Shown: positions 12,901-21,560 of the stretch, piece by piece
Numbering within the stretch: position 1 is the first letter of the stretch
How the letters are laid out: each line of letters starts with the position of its first letter
IMG/VR virus record: IMGVR_UViG_3300008267_010268
Location: 1 to 26,187 of that record
DNA: 26,187 nucleotides
Source of the DNA: a virus
Reading direction: 5' to 3' (one strand)
Made by a program: the position numbers and the translations under genes
The notes under the pieces: model-generated
Seen by the model: only the letters and a program-made list of their open reading frames with translations
Told to the model about the DNA's origin: nothing
Database searches by the model: none

Positions 12901-14196
12901 ATGGGAAATTTAAGACCAATTGGTAGTGAGAAATTAGAAGGTATGGATAAAATTAACCGTATCATGGAAATTGCACGTTATAACGAGCACATCCCACAAC
13001 CAATAAATGAAGACTCATCTAATGAATATAAAATTACGTTGGCCGATGGGTTTAACTATCAAATAGTTAAAGAAAAGAATGGTTACGTCCTTAAAAAAGG
13101 ACTTAATGAGTCTTATGATTATCTTGAACCTATGAAAAATAGAAAACACTATTCTTCATATTCTGCGGCATTTAAGAGATTAAATCTAATTGCTAAAGAA
13201 GTTAATATTAACGAAGGTCAAGATAAGAATATTTCATTGTTTACTGAAAGCGAAGACTCTGAGAAAAAATATTATTTAAAACTTAATACCAATGAACAGG
13301 CAGCACCCGCACCCGCGCCAGCACCCGCACCAGCACCTGTATCTGCTCCGGCACCCGAGGCTGAAGTACCGGCAGCTCCCGTAGAACCTGAAGCGGAAAT
13401 GCCTCCTATGGATGATATGGCGGATGAGGGTCAAGACGATGAAATTGTAACATTTAAGACAATTCAAAAATTGACTGGAAAATTGGGTCAAAAATTAAGA
13501 ACATTAAATGCTGATGAAGAAAACAAAATGACATCAGATGATGTAAAATACGTGATTAATTCAGTTCTTTCTGCTTTGGATTTGAATACTTTGCAGCCTG
13601 AGGATAAGGAAGAAATTATGTCTAAGTTCGAAGGTGGTGAAGATATGGGTATGGAACCTGACATGGGTGATGAAGAAATGGGAATGGGTCCTGAAGGTGA
13701 AGAAGAGGAAATGCCAGTGGCTCCTGAAGGTGAAATGGCGGAAGGAGATATGGGAATGTCAATGGATGATATTAGCTCAATGTTTGATGATGAAGAGTCT
13801 GATGATTTTGATTATCCATCACAACCAAGACATAGAAAAATTAAAGATAGAAGAATTAGTGACGACCACGCATACAAAATGGAAGAAATGATTGAGGGTA
13901 TTTTCTCTGAATCTAAAATTGATAAAATTTTAAAGAAGTATTTCCAAATTGACGAGGCAGAAAAAAGAGAGGTTCAAAATAAAAAACCAAAAGTGGTTTC
14001 AGAAGAAGTTGAACGTAAAAAATTAGTTAAGAGAGTTCAATATGTTTCTGAAAGTGAAACTCAGTATTTGAAATCAAAGAAGCTTATTACTCAATACCCT
14101 GATGCTAAATTGTTAGGAAAAACAAAGAACAAAAATTTGGTTTTCCAAGTAAATGAATCTAAAATTAAGATTACTCCTAAGGGTGAGGTTATATGA
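12901..14196 (+). CDS. Acidic, Pro/Ala-linker protein, probably virion or core component, 431 aa
   Basis: No named family. Layout: residues 1-130 a basic-mixed domain (MGNLRPIGSEKLEGMDKIN, then KITLADGFNYQIV and HYSSYSAAFKRL); 138-175 a Pro-Ala linker with an alternating PA run; 180-235 a short helical domain (KTIQKLTGKLGQKLRTL); 240-300 a Met-Glu-Gly-Asp-rich acidic stretch; 300-431 a basic C-terminal domain. Several I/L/V-x-E sites (PINED, LNES, VNES) could be cut by the prohead protease. The block MFDDEESD also occurs in the gp22-like scaffold at 23131-24624. The composition resembles prohead core proteins. It is the first gene of an operon; its stop overlaps the next start (ATGA). Confidence 0.78.
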   Translation: MGNLRPIGSEKLEGMDKINRIMEIARYNEHIPQPINEDSSNEYKITLADGFNYQIVKEKNGYVLKKGLNESYDYLEPMKNRKHYSSYSAAFKRLNLIAKEVNINEGQDKNISLFTESEDSEKKYYLKLNTNEQAAPAPAPAPAPAPVSAPAPEAEVPAAPVEPEAEMPPMDDMADEGQDDEIVTFKTIQKLTGKLGQKLRTLNADEENKMTSDDVKYVINSVLSALDLNTLQPEDKEEIMSKFEGGEDMGMEPDMGDEEMGMGPEGEEEEMPVAPEGEMAEGDMGMSMDDISSMFDDEESDDFDYPSQPRHRKIKDRRISDDHAYKMEEMIEGIFSESKIDKILKKYFQIDEAEKREVQNKKPKVVSEEVERKKLVKRVQYVSESETQYLKSKKLITQYPDAKLLGKTKNKNLVFQVNESKIKITPKGEVI

Positions 14197-14606
14197 GTTA
14201 TTTGATATTTGTAAATGAATTAGGACCAAATTATAAGGGAGATAACATATACGAGTTTATTTTTTCTGACGATTTGGAAGGTGTGTGGGGAGATTCATGG
14301 GAATCAAAACCATCAAACGGATATCCCCTCCCACCTGATTTAGAATATATAAAAAAAGTTGGAGTTTTGAAAAACGACATAATAACAATGTCCGTGATTC
14401 AAAACTCTGATTATTTTTCAATGGTTGATGCAATTGATGGTGTAATTGCTTTGTGTTGGGAAAACGAAAGTGAATCCATTGATTTTGATAGGCACAAGCG
14501 TTTAGTTTTTAGATTTGGGGAACCAGAAGAAACCGTTAAAAATAAATTATACGAAAGAGACATCGTATTAGAATTTGAAAAAAAAATACAATATGAAAGC
14601 CAATAA
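14193..14606 (+). CDS. Conserved phage protein of unknown function, 137 aa
   Basis: The sequence has the look of a family I recall from uncultured T4-like phages: a YEFIFS block near residue 22, WGDSWESKPSNGYPLPP, KVGVLKNDI, then an IQNSDYFSMVDAIDGVIALC core and WENE. No function is known for it. It overlaps the previous gene by four bases (ATGA) and the next gene by 14 bases, so its level is tied to the structural operon. No signal peptide or membrane span. Confidence 0.8.
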   Translation: MSYLIFVNELGPNYKGDNIYEFIFSDDLEGVWGDSWESKPSNGYPLPPDLEYIKKVGVLKNDIITMSVIQNSDYFSMVDAIDGVIALCWENESESIDFDRHKRLVFRFGEPEETVKNKLYERDIVLEFEKKIQYESQ

Positions 14607-15603
14607 AAAAATAATGGAGTTATTAAATCACGGATTTAGTAATTCTTTGCTTTCGTCTTTAAATGAAAGACAAGTCGATTCTTTATACCAAAGATTAGAT
14701 GAATCTAAAAAGGAAAATAAAGAACAGGTTACCACAAGCGCAACCACGGTCCAAATTGTCGGACCAAAAGGTGGTACAGCCACAGTAGGAGGAAAACCGG
14801 TTACTTTAACACCAACTTCAGGAGGTATGGCAATTGAGTCTGAGAGTGAAATGAATGAGGATGATGATACCGATATCGCCTTGGCGTTACAATCTAAAGA
14901 AACTAGTGAAGAGGAATCTAACGATGGGGATGTTTTATTGGCTATGAATGACCCTGAAATGGCGGTTACATTCGGTGCTCAAGATTTAGGAGAAAAATTT
15001 GAATCAAAAAAACAACAGAAATATTTTTGGTACAAGTGTGGTGATGGTAAAACAAAAGAACAGAAAAAGTGGTGTAAGATGGCAAAAGAATTTTCTGATT
15101 CTACTAAAAATTTTAGTAAATTACCTGAAAAAAAGAAAAAAGAAACAAAAGAAGAATTTGGAATGGGAGATTATACAAAAAAATTATCATCAGTGTTAGC
15201 AAATAATTTAGAAAAAGCTGCGTATAATATGAAACCTGTTGTTAAATTTGGCGAAAGTGTTTTAGAAAAGAAAATTAGTAATTTAGTAGAAAAACATTTA
15301 CCACCTAAGATGAGTAAAAAAGATTTAGTGAATATGATTAATGAGGCGGGAAAAGAAGTTGAGACTCCTGTAAAACCGGATGTTAAACCTGAAAGACCAA
15401 AGCCTCAGACCCCATACCAACCAAAACATAAACCAGCACCAAAAGCCGGTGAAAGAGAAGTAGAAACCCCTGTCAAACCTGACGTTAAACCAGAAAGACC
15501 GAAACCACAGACCCCATATCAACCAAAACATAAACCAGCTCCAAAAGCCGAGGATATACCACAATGGTTAACTTTCGGTGCAATTGGTATTAACTTAAAA
15601 TAA
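14593..15603 (+). CDS. Structural-operon protein with Pro-rich tandem repeat, 336 aa
   Basis: I chose the ATG at 14593 (MKANKKIMELLNHG); a TTG 18 bases upstream is in frame but less likely. Residues 1-45 are helical with LNER and LDES, candidate IxE/LxE cleavage sites. Residues 50-80 contain a Gly-Thr-rich strand (VGPKGGTATVGGKPVTL). The middle is acidic, followed by a Lys-rich zone around YFWYKCGDGKTKEQKKWC. Residues about 255-319 are two identical 31-residue Pro/Lys repeats separated by GER, then a short end (IPQWLTFGAIGINLK). The repeat probably acts as an extended spacer. Function unknown; its position in the operon suggests a virion or assembly protein. Confidence 0.78.
   Translation: MKANKKIMELLNHGFSNSLLSSLNERQVDSLYQRLDESKKENKEQVTTSATTVQIVGPKGGTATVGGKPVTLTPTSGGMAIESESEMNEDDDTDIALALQSKETSEEESNDGDVLLAMNDPEMAVTFGAQDLGEKFESKKQQKYFWYKCGDGKTKEQKKWCKMAKEFSDSTKNFSKLPEKKKKETKEEFGMGDYTKKLSSVLANNLEKAAYNMKPVVKFGESVLEKKISNLVEKHLPPKMSKKDLVNMINEAGKEVETPVKPDVKPERPKPQTPYQPKHKPAPKAGEREVETPVKPDVKPERPKPQTPYQPKHKPAPKAEDIPQWLTFGAIGINLK
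15355..15549 (+). repeat. Two direct 93-bp coding repeats
   Basis: Copies at 15355-15447 and 15457-15549, separated by 9 bases. They differ at 12 positions, all third-codon and all silent, so both encode the same 31 residues (begins EVETPVKPDVKP, ends KHKPAPKA). Confidence 0.95.
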
Positions 15604-15604
15604 T

Positions 15605-16930
15605 ATGAGTTTCAATCCAAAAATGAAAAAAGTTATCAACGAAAAAACCAATTTGGAAAAAAAATTGGTAACAGAAGGTCTCACAAAAAAAGAAAGTGAT
15701 AGATTGAAAAATTTAAAATTAAAACTTAATGAGGCACCTATTGATTACGAAGGTCCTGAAAGGATGGGTCGTGACATCGAGAGAAAAATAACTAGTAAAG
15801 AAACTCCATATTCTGAAAATCCGGCTTTACCAAAGGGGGACAGAGACTTTGTCGAGTTAGTTTCCTCAAAAAGATTCAAAGATTCTGTCGACACTGTAAG
15901 ACGATATTTGGGTACTACCGCACCTTTACAGGGAGGTAATCCACTCATGCAACTTATGGGTATGGCCATGCAGTCTCTACAACAAGTAATGAGAATTGAA
16001 TTTCAAAATAAAGAATATCTCGAAAGATTGGCGGTTGATTTGGTTAAAAAAGAAATGGGAATTCCTGACGGGGCGATGCAATTTGATGCAAAGTTAGTTT
16101 CAGGACCAATGTCTTCCGCAGAAGGAATGAGGTCCACGCCTCAGAAACCAAGTAAAGAGGAAGTTAAACAGGCCTTTAAACATAAAGAAGAGCTGGAAGA
16201 TTTTGCAGATGAGTTTGAAAAATTCAATCTTGAAAAGGCAAAGAGACGTTTCATTAACTCATTAATTCAAGGAGCATCTAAAAAAGGACATTATATGTTT
16301 GAGTTAGTTAGAGATGAGTTAACTAGTCTTGACCCAAATTTAGTAAATCTATATGGTGTTAACCAATCACTTATGGACCACCTTTATTGGGTAATGCCTG
16401 ATATGGAAGGTATGGCGGCAAGTGGTGGAGGTCAGATGGGACAAACAAGTGTTGACCCTGAAACCGACCCACCAACTGTAAAGGCGAGAGCCGCGACATT
16501 CCCACTCCTTATTCACGAACTGATTAAGGGTATTTATGAAATATTTGGTACTCACGGTTTACCTGATGACCCACGTCAAGCCGAAATGGTTATGGGAGCT
16601 GAAGACACCCTACCCGCAGAAATATGGGATATGAGATTAGGTCCGGTATTTTGGGAAAAATTCACCGAAGCGTATCCAATCGAGTTATTTGATGAAGATA
16701 AGAAACATATTCAACATTATTTGTTCATGAGATTTTCTAAATTACCGGCAGAAGAATTTTTCAAATTCGCTAAAGCGGTATTAAACGGAGACCCATCAGG
16801 AACAAAGGCGATGCAAAGAATGGTTGATGAGATTGTTTCAGATTTAAAGAAACAAGAATATGAACAAGAGTCTTCCAAATGGGAAGACGATGATATCGAC
16901 GATGTTGACCTTTCAAGTTTAGGTCTATAA
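15605..16930 (+). CDS. Unknown structural-operon protein, 441 aa
   Basis: Starts one base after the previous stop. Residues 1-60 are charged and contain VINEK, LVTEG and KLNEAP, each an I/L/V-x-E site; KLNE-AP fits a prohead protease cut and would release an N-terminal piece of about 43 residues. The body has helical segments (GGNPLMQLMGMAMQSLQQVM, FNLEKAKRRFINSLIQGA), a Met/Gly-rich loop (MEGMAASGGGQMGQTSV) and a Trp-containing domain (WDMRLGPVFWEKFTEAYP). The C-terminus is acidic (EDDDIDDVDLSSLGL), a common docking tail. It is followed by a terminator. No family is named; it sits directly upstream of the terminase where T4 has the small terminase, but at 441 aa it is far larger than T4 gp16. 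Confidence 0.78.
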   Translation: MSFNPKMKKVINEKTNLEKKLVTEGLTKKESDRLKNLKLKLNEAPIDYEGPERMGRDIERKITSKETPYSENPALPKGDRDFVELVSSKRFKDSVDTVRRYLGTTAPLQGGNPLMQLMGMAMQSLQQVMRIEFQNKEYLERLAVDLVKKEMGIPDGAMQFDAKLVSGPMSSAEGMRSTPQKPSKEEVKQAFKHKEELEDFADEFEKFNLEKAKRRFINSLIQGASKKGHYMFELVRDELTSLDPNLVNLYGVNQSLMDHLYWVMPDMEGMAASGGGQMGQTSVDPETDPPTVKARAATFPLLIHELIKGIYEIFGTHGLPDDPRQAEMVMGAEDTLPAEIWDMRLGPVFWEKFTEAYPIELFDEDKKHIQHYLFMRFSKLPAEEFFKFAKAVLNGDPSGTKAMQRMVDEIVSDLKKQEYEQESSKWEDDDIDDVDLSSLGL

Positions 16931-16933
16931 TTA

Positions 16934-16957
16934 AAACCCCCACTTAGTTGGGGGTTT
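16934..16957 (+). terminator. Rho-independent terminator
   Basis: Stem AAACCCCCA/TGGGGGTTT with loop CTTAGT, four bases after the stop at 16930. The T run is short and merges with the next late-type motif. Confidence 0.75.
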
Positions 16958-16959
16958 AA

Positions 16960-16967
16960 TATTTATA
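16960..16967 (+). promoter_or_regulatory. Candidate late promoter TATTTATA for the terminase
   Basis: TATTTATATACAAA lies directly after the terminator. The terminase reading frame is already open at this point, so the promoter overlaps it. Confidence 0.5.
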
Positions 16968-16974
16968 TACAAAT

Positions 16975-18675
16975 ATACGTACCTATTTACAAACTTATGA
17001 CAATACCGTTTCGAAATATGTTCCCTTAGAACTATTTCCTGACCAAATTTCGTTACTTGATGACTATGAAAACTTTAACGAAAATATTGCATTAAAATAT
17101 CGACAAGCAGGTGTGTCCACAGTAACCGCTGCGTGGGTATCAAAAAAACTTGCGTTTGCCAAGAAAAATAAACCTGAAAAAATCCTAATTATTGCCAACA
17201 AACTTGACACTTCACAAGAAATGGCAAATAAAATAAGGGCCTTTATAACTCAATGGCCTGATTGGGTGGGAGCTGGATTTTCAGCAGAAAAAGATTCTCA
17301 AAAACATTACAAATTAAATAATGGTTGTGAGGTAAAGGCCGTTGCAACATCAAAGGACGCACTTCGTGGATTCACACCAACAATATTAATATTTGACGAG
17401 GCGGCATTTATCGATGCTGATTCTGATTTTTGGGCAGCTTGTATGGCGTCCCTATCTACGGGTGGTAAGGTAATCGTTGTGTCAACACCTAACGGATATG
17501 ACCCAATTTATTATGAAATTTATGACCAAGCATTAAGAAATATGAATGATTTCAAGATTTCAGAGATGTATTGGTTTAGAGACCCAAGATATACTAGAGA
17601 TTTATATCTTGTTAAGACAAAGGATATTATTCATTATTTGTTAAACAAAGAAGAATATAGTCATGATGATATTATAAGTTGGGAAAGTATCCCTTTCGAT
17701 GATAGAAACTATGAAGAACTTAAACTGATTATGGATACGGGATACAAACCATGTTCAAATTGGTTTGAGGGGATGGTTAAGAAATTAAAATACGACAAAC
17801 GTAAAGTTTCTCAGGAGTTGGAATGTAACTTTTTGGGTTCTGGTGATAACGTATTTGACTCAAATTTGTTACAAAGAGTTAGAGAAAATTATATAAGAGA
17901 ACCCCAAAATAAAATGATGGGTAACGCTCTTTGGATTTGGAAAGAACCTGTTGTCGGTCACAAATATGTTATGGGAGTTGACGTTAGTAGGGGAGACAGT
18001 GAAGACTTTAGTTCTTTTCAAATTATAGATTTTGATGAGAGAGAACAAGTTGCCGAGTACGTCGGTAAATTACCTCCTGATACAATGGCTGAGGTTTGTT
18101 ATAAGTGGGCTAACATGTATTCTTGTTTTGTTGTAATTGATATTACCGGTGGTATGGGTGTTTCTACTGCAAGAAAAATGCAAGAAATAGGATTTAAAAA
18201 TCTATATGTTGACGGTGTTGATGTTGCAAATAAATGGAAATGGGACCCAAAAGCTGCCGAAAAAATACCAGGTATTAATTTTAATAATAAAAGAGTTCAA
18301 ATTATTGCTTCGTTTGAGGAAGTCATGAGACATGATTTCAAAATTTACAGTAGTAGATTATTCAATGAAATGAACACATTCGTTTATATTAACGGAAGAC
18401 CTGACCACCAAAAAGGGCACCACGATGACTTAATTATGTCAATCGCAATGGCAACATATGTTGCAGAATCATCGTTTAGTCAGTTAACTAAAGTTACAGA
18501 ACAAACTAAAGCCATGATTGAATCTTGGTCGGTTAGTAATAATGAAAATGTTACTAATCAACTTGCGTTTAATCCTGTTATTCCTAATTTTAATGAAAGA
18601 ATGAATCAAAACAGTCAACAAAATGTAACCAAAGAAGATTATATGAAATACGGTTGGCTATTTGGTGGTAGATAG
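16975..18675 (+). CDS. Large terminase subunit (gp17-like), N-terminus unresolved
   Basis: The DNA-packaging motor: ATPase plus nuclease. Family sequence begins at about 16975 (IRTYLQTYDNTVSKYVP) and runs without a stop to 18675, but the first ordinary start codon in frame is a GTG at 17113, which falls inside the Walker A segment (KYRQAGVST), so it cannot be the true start of an active protein. An ATA at 16975 is the only near-cognate start close to the homology edge. Walker B is ILIFDEAAFID, motif III is VVSTPNG. The nuclease has VMGVDVSRGDSEDF, VVIDITGG and GHHDDLIMSIAM. The Walker A lysine is replaced by Val, a form I believe is normal for this clade. T4 gp17 has about 160 residues before Walker A against about 45 here. 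Confidence 0.9.
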   Translation: MRTYLQTYDNTVSKYVPLELFPDQISLLDDYENFNENIALKYRQAGVSTVTAAWVSKKLAFAKKNKPEKILIIANKLDTSQEMANKIRAFITQWPDWVGAGFSAEKDSQKHYKLNNGCEVKAVATSKDALRGFTPTILIFDEAAFIDADSDFWAACMASLSTGGKVIVVSTPNGYDPIYYEIYDQALRNMNDFKISEMYWFRDPRYTRDLYLVKTKDIIHYLLNKEEYSHDDIISWESIPFDDRNYEELKLIMDTGYKPCSNWFEGMVKKLKYDKRKVSQELECNFLGSGDNVFDSNLLQRVRENYIREPQNKMMGNALWIWKEPVVGHKYVMGVDVSRGDSEDFSSFQIIDFDEREQVAEYVGKLPPDTMAEVCYKWANMYSCFVVIDITGGMGVSTARKMQEIGFKNLYVDGVDVANKWKWDPKAAEKIPGINFNNKRVQIIASFEEVMRHDFKIYSSRLFNEMNTFVYINGRPDHQKGHHDDLIMSIAMATYVAESSFSQLTKVTEQTKAMIESWSVSNNENVTNQLAFNPVIPNFNERMNQNSQQNVTKEDYMKYGWLFGGR

Positions 18676-18683
18676 TATTTATA
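18676..18683 (+). promoter_or_regulatory. Candidate late promoter TATTTATA for the portal gene
   Basis: Begins at the base after the terminase stop codon, 28 bases before the portal ATG. Confidence 0.5.
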
Positions 18684-18711
18684 TTATTGATAAAGTGTTT
18701 AAATTAACTTA

Positions 18712-20535
18712 ATGGAAAATAATAAACAGTTAACCGTATGGCAAAGATTAACAAGAGCGTTTGGACCGAACGCATTACTTAATCAAGATTACCCAACATA
18801 TAAGTTTGACAAACAAGAACTATTAAAGACTACCTCAAAACAGGAATATGAAAAAGAGTTATTACAGGCTCAACAAACATATTATCTTGCAAATCAGTGG
18901 ACTAAAATTGAAAGTAATCTTTATACCCAAGCGGTATATTACGAACCAACAAGATTGGCATCATTTTATGATTACGAATCAATGGAATATACGCCAGAGA
19001 TTTCTGCTGCCTTGGACATATACGGAGAAGAATCCACTACAGTTGACCAAAATGGTTATATGTTGCAGATTTATTCTGAGTCAAAAAGAATTAAAGGTAT
19101 TTTAACTGATTTATTTAATAATGTATTAGATATTAACACAAACTTACCAATGTGGACAAGAAACACTTGTAAGTATGGTGATAATTTTGTGTATTTAAAA
19201 TTGGATTCTGATAAGGGTGTTGTTGGATGTATGCAACTTCCAAATATTGAAATTGAACGTTTGGAAAGAGGTATGCCGGCAAAAAGTCAAAATGTTGAGG
19301 ACCCAAAAGAAAATAGAGGTTTAAGATTTAAATGGAAAGCAAAAGACATGGAGTTTAACTCGTGGGAGATAGCTCACTTTAGATTAATGGGCGACGATAG
19401 AAAACTTCCTTATGGTACTTCTATGTTAGAAAAAGCTCGTCGCATTTGGAAACAATTATTGTTGTCAGAAGATGCAATGTTGATATATAGAACATCAAGA
19501 GCCCCTGAAAGAAGAGTATTTAAAGTATTTGTTGGTAACATGGATGATAAAGATGTTGAGGCATATGTACAACGTGTGGCTAACAAATTTAAAAGAAGTC
19601 AAGTTGTAGATAGTCAAACAGGTAATGTTGATTTGAGATTTAATCAAATGGCGGTCGACCAAGATTATTTTATCCCTGTTCGTGACCCGGCTCAATCATC
19701 TCCAATTGAAACATTAGACGGAGCTAAAAACCTGTCTGAAATTGCGGATATTGAATACATCCAAAAGAAATTATTGACCGCACTTCGTGTACCTAAAGCG
19801 TTTTTAGGATTTGAGGAAGTTGTTGGTGAAGGTAAAAATTTATCACTACAGGATATTCGTTTTGCTCGAACAATTAACAGAATTCAAAAGTGTATGATTG
19901 CGGAAATGAACAAAATCGCAATTATTCATCTTTTTTTACTAGGTTTTGAGGACGAATTAACTAATTTCACTTTAGGATTAACTAACCCATCAACCCAAGC
20001 CGATTTACTTAAAATTGATGTTTGGAAAGAAAAGATGTTATTATACAAAGACGCAGTTGCGGCAATCGAAGGTATTGCTCCTGTATCGGTTTCTTGGGCT
20101 AAGAAACATATTTTAGGTTTCTCTGACGAAGAAATTAAACTTGATTTACAACAACAAAGAATTGAAAAAGCGGTAGGTGCCGAGTTAACAAACACTGCAA
20201 CAATTATTGCTCATACAGGTGTATTTGATAATGTGGATAAATTATATGGAGGTCCGGGTACAGGGGCAACCGCATCATCTGAAGCGACTCCTCCACCACC
20301 TCCGGGAGGTGATATGGGAGGATTAGGACCTGAACCTGGAGGGGCCGAATTACCGCCTCCACCCCCACCAGGAGGTGAAGCCGGAATTACTCCCGAATCA
20401 GAAAATAGAGATAATCTAAATATTTTATTAGAATCGGACTCTGTGTTTGAAGAAGATTCTTACATAGATTTATCTAAAGCAAGAAATTCATTAGGTCAAA
20501 TGGAATCTCAACTAGAAAAACTTCTGAGAGATTGA
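18712..20535 (+). CDS. Portal protein (gp20-like), 607 aa
   Basis: Forms the dodecameric ring at one head vertex through which DNA enters and leaves. Recognised by blocks shared with T4 gp20: YTPEISAALDIYGEEST, GTSMLEKARRIWKQLLL, SRAPERRVFKVFVGNM, then the DYFIPVRDPAQSSPIETLDG and EIADIEYIQKKLLTALRVPK region, followed by a long helical barrel part. The C-terminal 90 residues have two Pro-Gly clusters (TPPPPPGGDMGG and ELPPPPPPGGEAG) and a short helical end (ARNSLGQMESQLEKLL), longer and more Pro-rich than T4. The LLES before an acidic tail could be a protease site. It directly follows the terminase; T4 has genes 18 and 19 between them. Confidence 0.95.
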   Translation: MENNKQLTVWQRLTRAFGPNALLNQDYPTYKFDKQELLKTTSKQEYEKELLQAQQTYYLANQWTKIESNLYTQAVYYEPTRLASFYDYESMEYTPEISAALDIYGEESTTVDQNGYMLQIYSESKRIKGILTDLFNNVLDINTNLPMWTRNTCKYGDNFVYLKLDSDKGVVGCMQLPNIEIERLERGMPAKSQNVEDPKENRGLRFKWKAKDMEFNSWEIAHFRLMGDDRKLPYGTSMLEKARRIWKQLLLSEDAMLIYRTSRAPERRVFKVFVGNMDDKDVEAYVQRVANKFKRSQVVDSQTGNVDLRFNQMAVDQDYFIPVRDPAQSSPIETLDGAKNLSEIADIEYIQKKLLTALRVPKAFLGFEEVVGEGKNLSLQDIRFARTINRIQKCMIAEMNKIAIIHLFLLGFEDELTNFTLGLTNPSTQADLLKIDVWKEKMLLYKDAVAAIEGIAPVSVSWAKKHILGFSDEEIKLDLQQQRIEKAVGAELTNTATIIAHTGVFDNVDKLYGGPGTGATASSEATPPPPPGGDMGGLGPEPGGAELPPPPPPGGEAGITPESENRDNLNILLESDSVFEEDSYIDLSKARNSLGQMESQLEKLLRD

Positions 20536-20543
20536 TATTTATA
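20536..20543 (+). promoter_or_regulatory. Candidate late promoter TATTTATA
   Basis: ATATTTATAATAAAAAA, overlapping the end of the portal stop region and 12 bases before the ATG at 20556. Confidence 0.5.
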
Positions 20544-20555
20544 ATAAAAAAGAAA

Positions 20556-21278
20556 ATGATTAAGTTCGGAAATATTAAATCAAAGATTGAAGAAAAGTTA
20601 CTTGAATCTTATTCTAACAATACTTTTAAATCTGAAATGAAGACTTTTAAGTCTTTGGTTTTAGGTAATAAAAATATTAGTAAACTATTTTATCTTTACG
20701 ATGAGATGAGTTCTAATAAAGGTTTAAATGAATCTTTGGTTAATGACTACATTTATGAGTGTATTACAGTTTATGAAAATACCGTAAATAAAATCGACGA
20801 ATCTACAATCTCTAAATTGAAATCTTGGGTTTCAAATGTTAAGTGTGACAACAAATATGAAAATATTGACAATTTATTTTCAACTGATGTTTTAACAATT
20901 GAATCTCGTTTAAAGAGTAAAAAAATTATTTCTGAAAATTTAATTAAATCACCTGAAACCAAAAAGACAGAAACTGTTAATTTACCAATATCAACAATGG
21001 TTAATATTGCAAATAAAACATTTTCAAATTATGTCGAAAATTTAAATGAATCTGATAGACAGGAATTAATTAAATTTTTAAAGACAGAGGATTCTGAATT
21101 AGAACCACAATTTGAGTCAATTAAAGATGAGGTTAAATCAAAATTAACTTCATTAAAAGAAAACACGACAGATACTGACACTTTAAATAGAGTTGAGGAA
21201 ACAATAACAAAAGTTGATTCTGAGACGTATAACAAATTGTCATTCTTCAAATTAAAAGGATTAAACGAAAGCCTTTAA
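20556..21278 (+). CDS. Probable prohead core protein in gp67/68 position, 240 aa
   Basis: I chose the ATG at 20556 (MIKFGNIKSKIEEKLLES); an in-frame TTG at 20532 lies within the portal stop region. The protein is Lys/Glu/Asn/Ser-rich and mostly helical, with several L-x-E/I-x-E sites (LLES, GLNES, NLNES, SLKEN) and a C-terminal GLNESL. It has no recognised family. Its place between portal and prohead protease is where T4 has core genes 67 and 68, whose products are cut by gp21; the high number of possible cut sites fits this. The stop overlaps the stop of the convergent bS21 gene by two bases. Confidence 0.72.
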   Translation: MIKFGNIKSKIEEKLLESYSNNTFKSEMKTFKSLVLGNKNISKLFYLYDEMSSNKGLNESLVNDYIYECITVYENTVNKIDESTISKLKSWVSNVKCDNKYENIDNLFSTDVLTIESRLKSKKIISENLIKSPETKKTETVNLPISTMVNIANKTFSNYVENLNESDRQELIKFLKTEDSELEPQFESIKDEVKSKLTSLKENTTDTDTLNRVEETITKVDSETYNKLSFFKLKGLNESL

Positions 21279-21466
21279 TTTTCGGAATCTTTCTTTTTTT
21301 GAACGTATTTGGCTTTTTTAAGAATATCTCTCTTTTTAACAGATTTTTTGGTATATTCTTTTCTATTAACCAACTCAGCGGTTTGTTTTGTTCTAATAAC
21401 CTTGCTCTTGAGAATTTTAAGTGCCTTCTCAATGTTCGTATGTTTATCTAACTTAACAATTATCAT
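21275..21466 (-). CDS. rpsU: Ribosomal protein bS21 homologue, 63 aa
   Basis: Full-length bS21 of the small ribosomal subunit: MIIVKLDKHTNIEKALKIL, a basic helix, then NRKEYTKKSVKKRDILKKAKY and a Lys-rich end. Spacing and residues match bacterial bS21 throughout (MIIV start, ENIxxALK, KPSVKRRE-type block). Tyr54 in KAKYVQ is kept; in Bacteroidota ribosomes bS21 with bS18 and bS6 hides the anti-Shine-Dalgarno end of 16S rRNA and this tyrosine is reported to contact it. A phage copy may replace host bS21 and shift which messages are translated. It stands alone on the minus strand inside the head operon. A TATATTTG box lies about 45 bases before the start; no strong Shine-Dalgarno sequence is present, unlike host rpsU in some Flavobacteriia. 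Confidence 0.92.
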   Translation of the reverse strand: MIIVKLDKHTNIEKALKILKSKVIRTKQTAELVNRKEYTKKSVKKRDILKKAKYVQKKKDSEN

Positions 21467-21510
21467 ATATAAGAAATATCTCTAAATGAATTTTTTTTTG
21501 ACTATCGATA

Positions 21511-21518
21511 CAAATATA
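21511..21518 (-). promoter_or_regulatory. Bacteroidota-type -7 box for bS21
   Basis: TATATTTG on the minus strand with GTTTA as a weak upstream box about 18-20 bases away. The leader would be about 40 nt. Confidence 0.55.
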
Positions 21519-21560
21519 CTTATTTTTTTTAAAAATAAACTTGTATAATATGAAAAGTTG

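Noticed and set aside
13276-13491. Cys/Trp/Arg-rich frame opposite the Pro-Ala linker
   Set aside because: Antisense artefact of the GCA/CCC-rich linker codons.
21247-21432. Alternative 61-aa reading frame over the bS21 gene
   Set aside because: It is an overlapping frame of the bS21 gene, which has a full family match.
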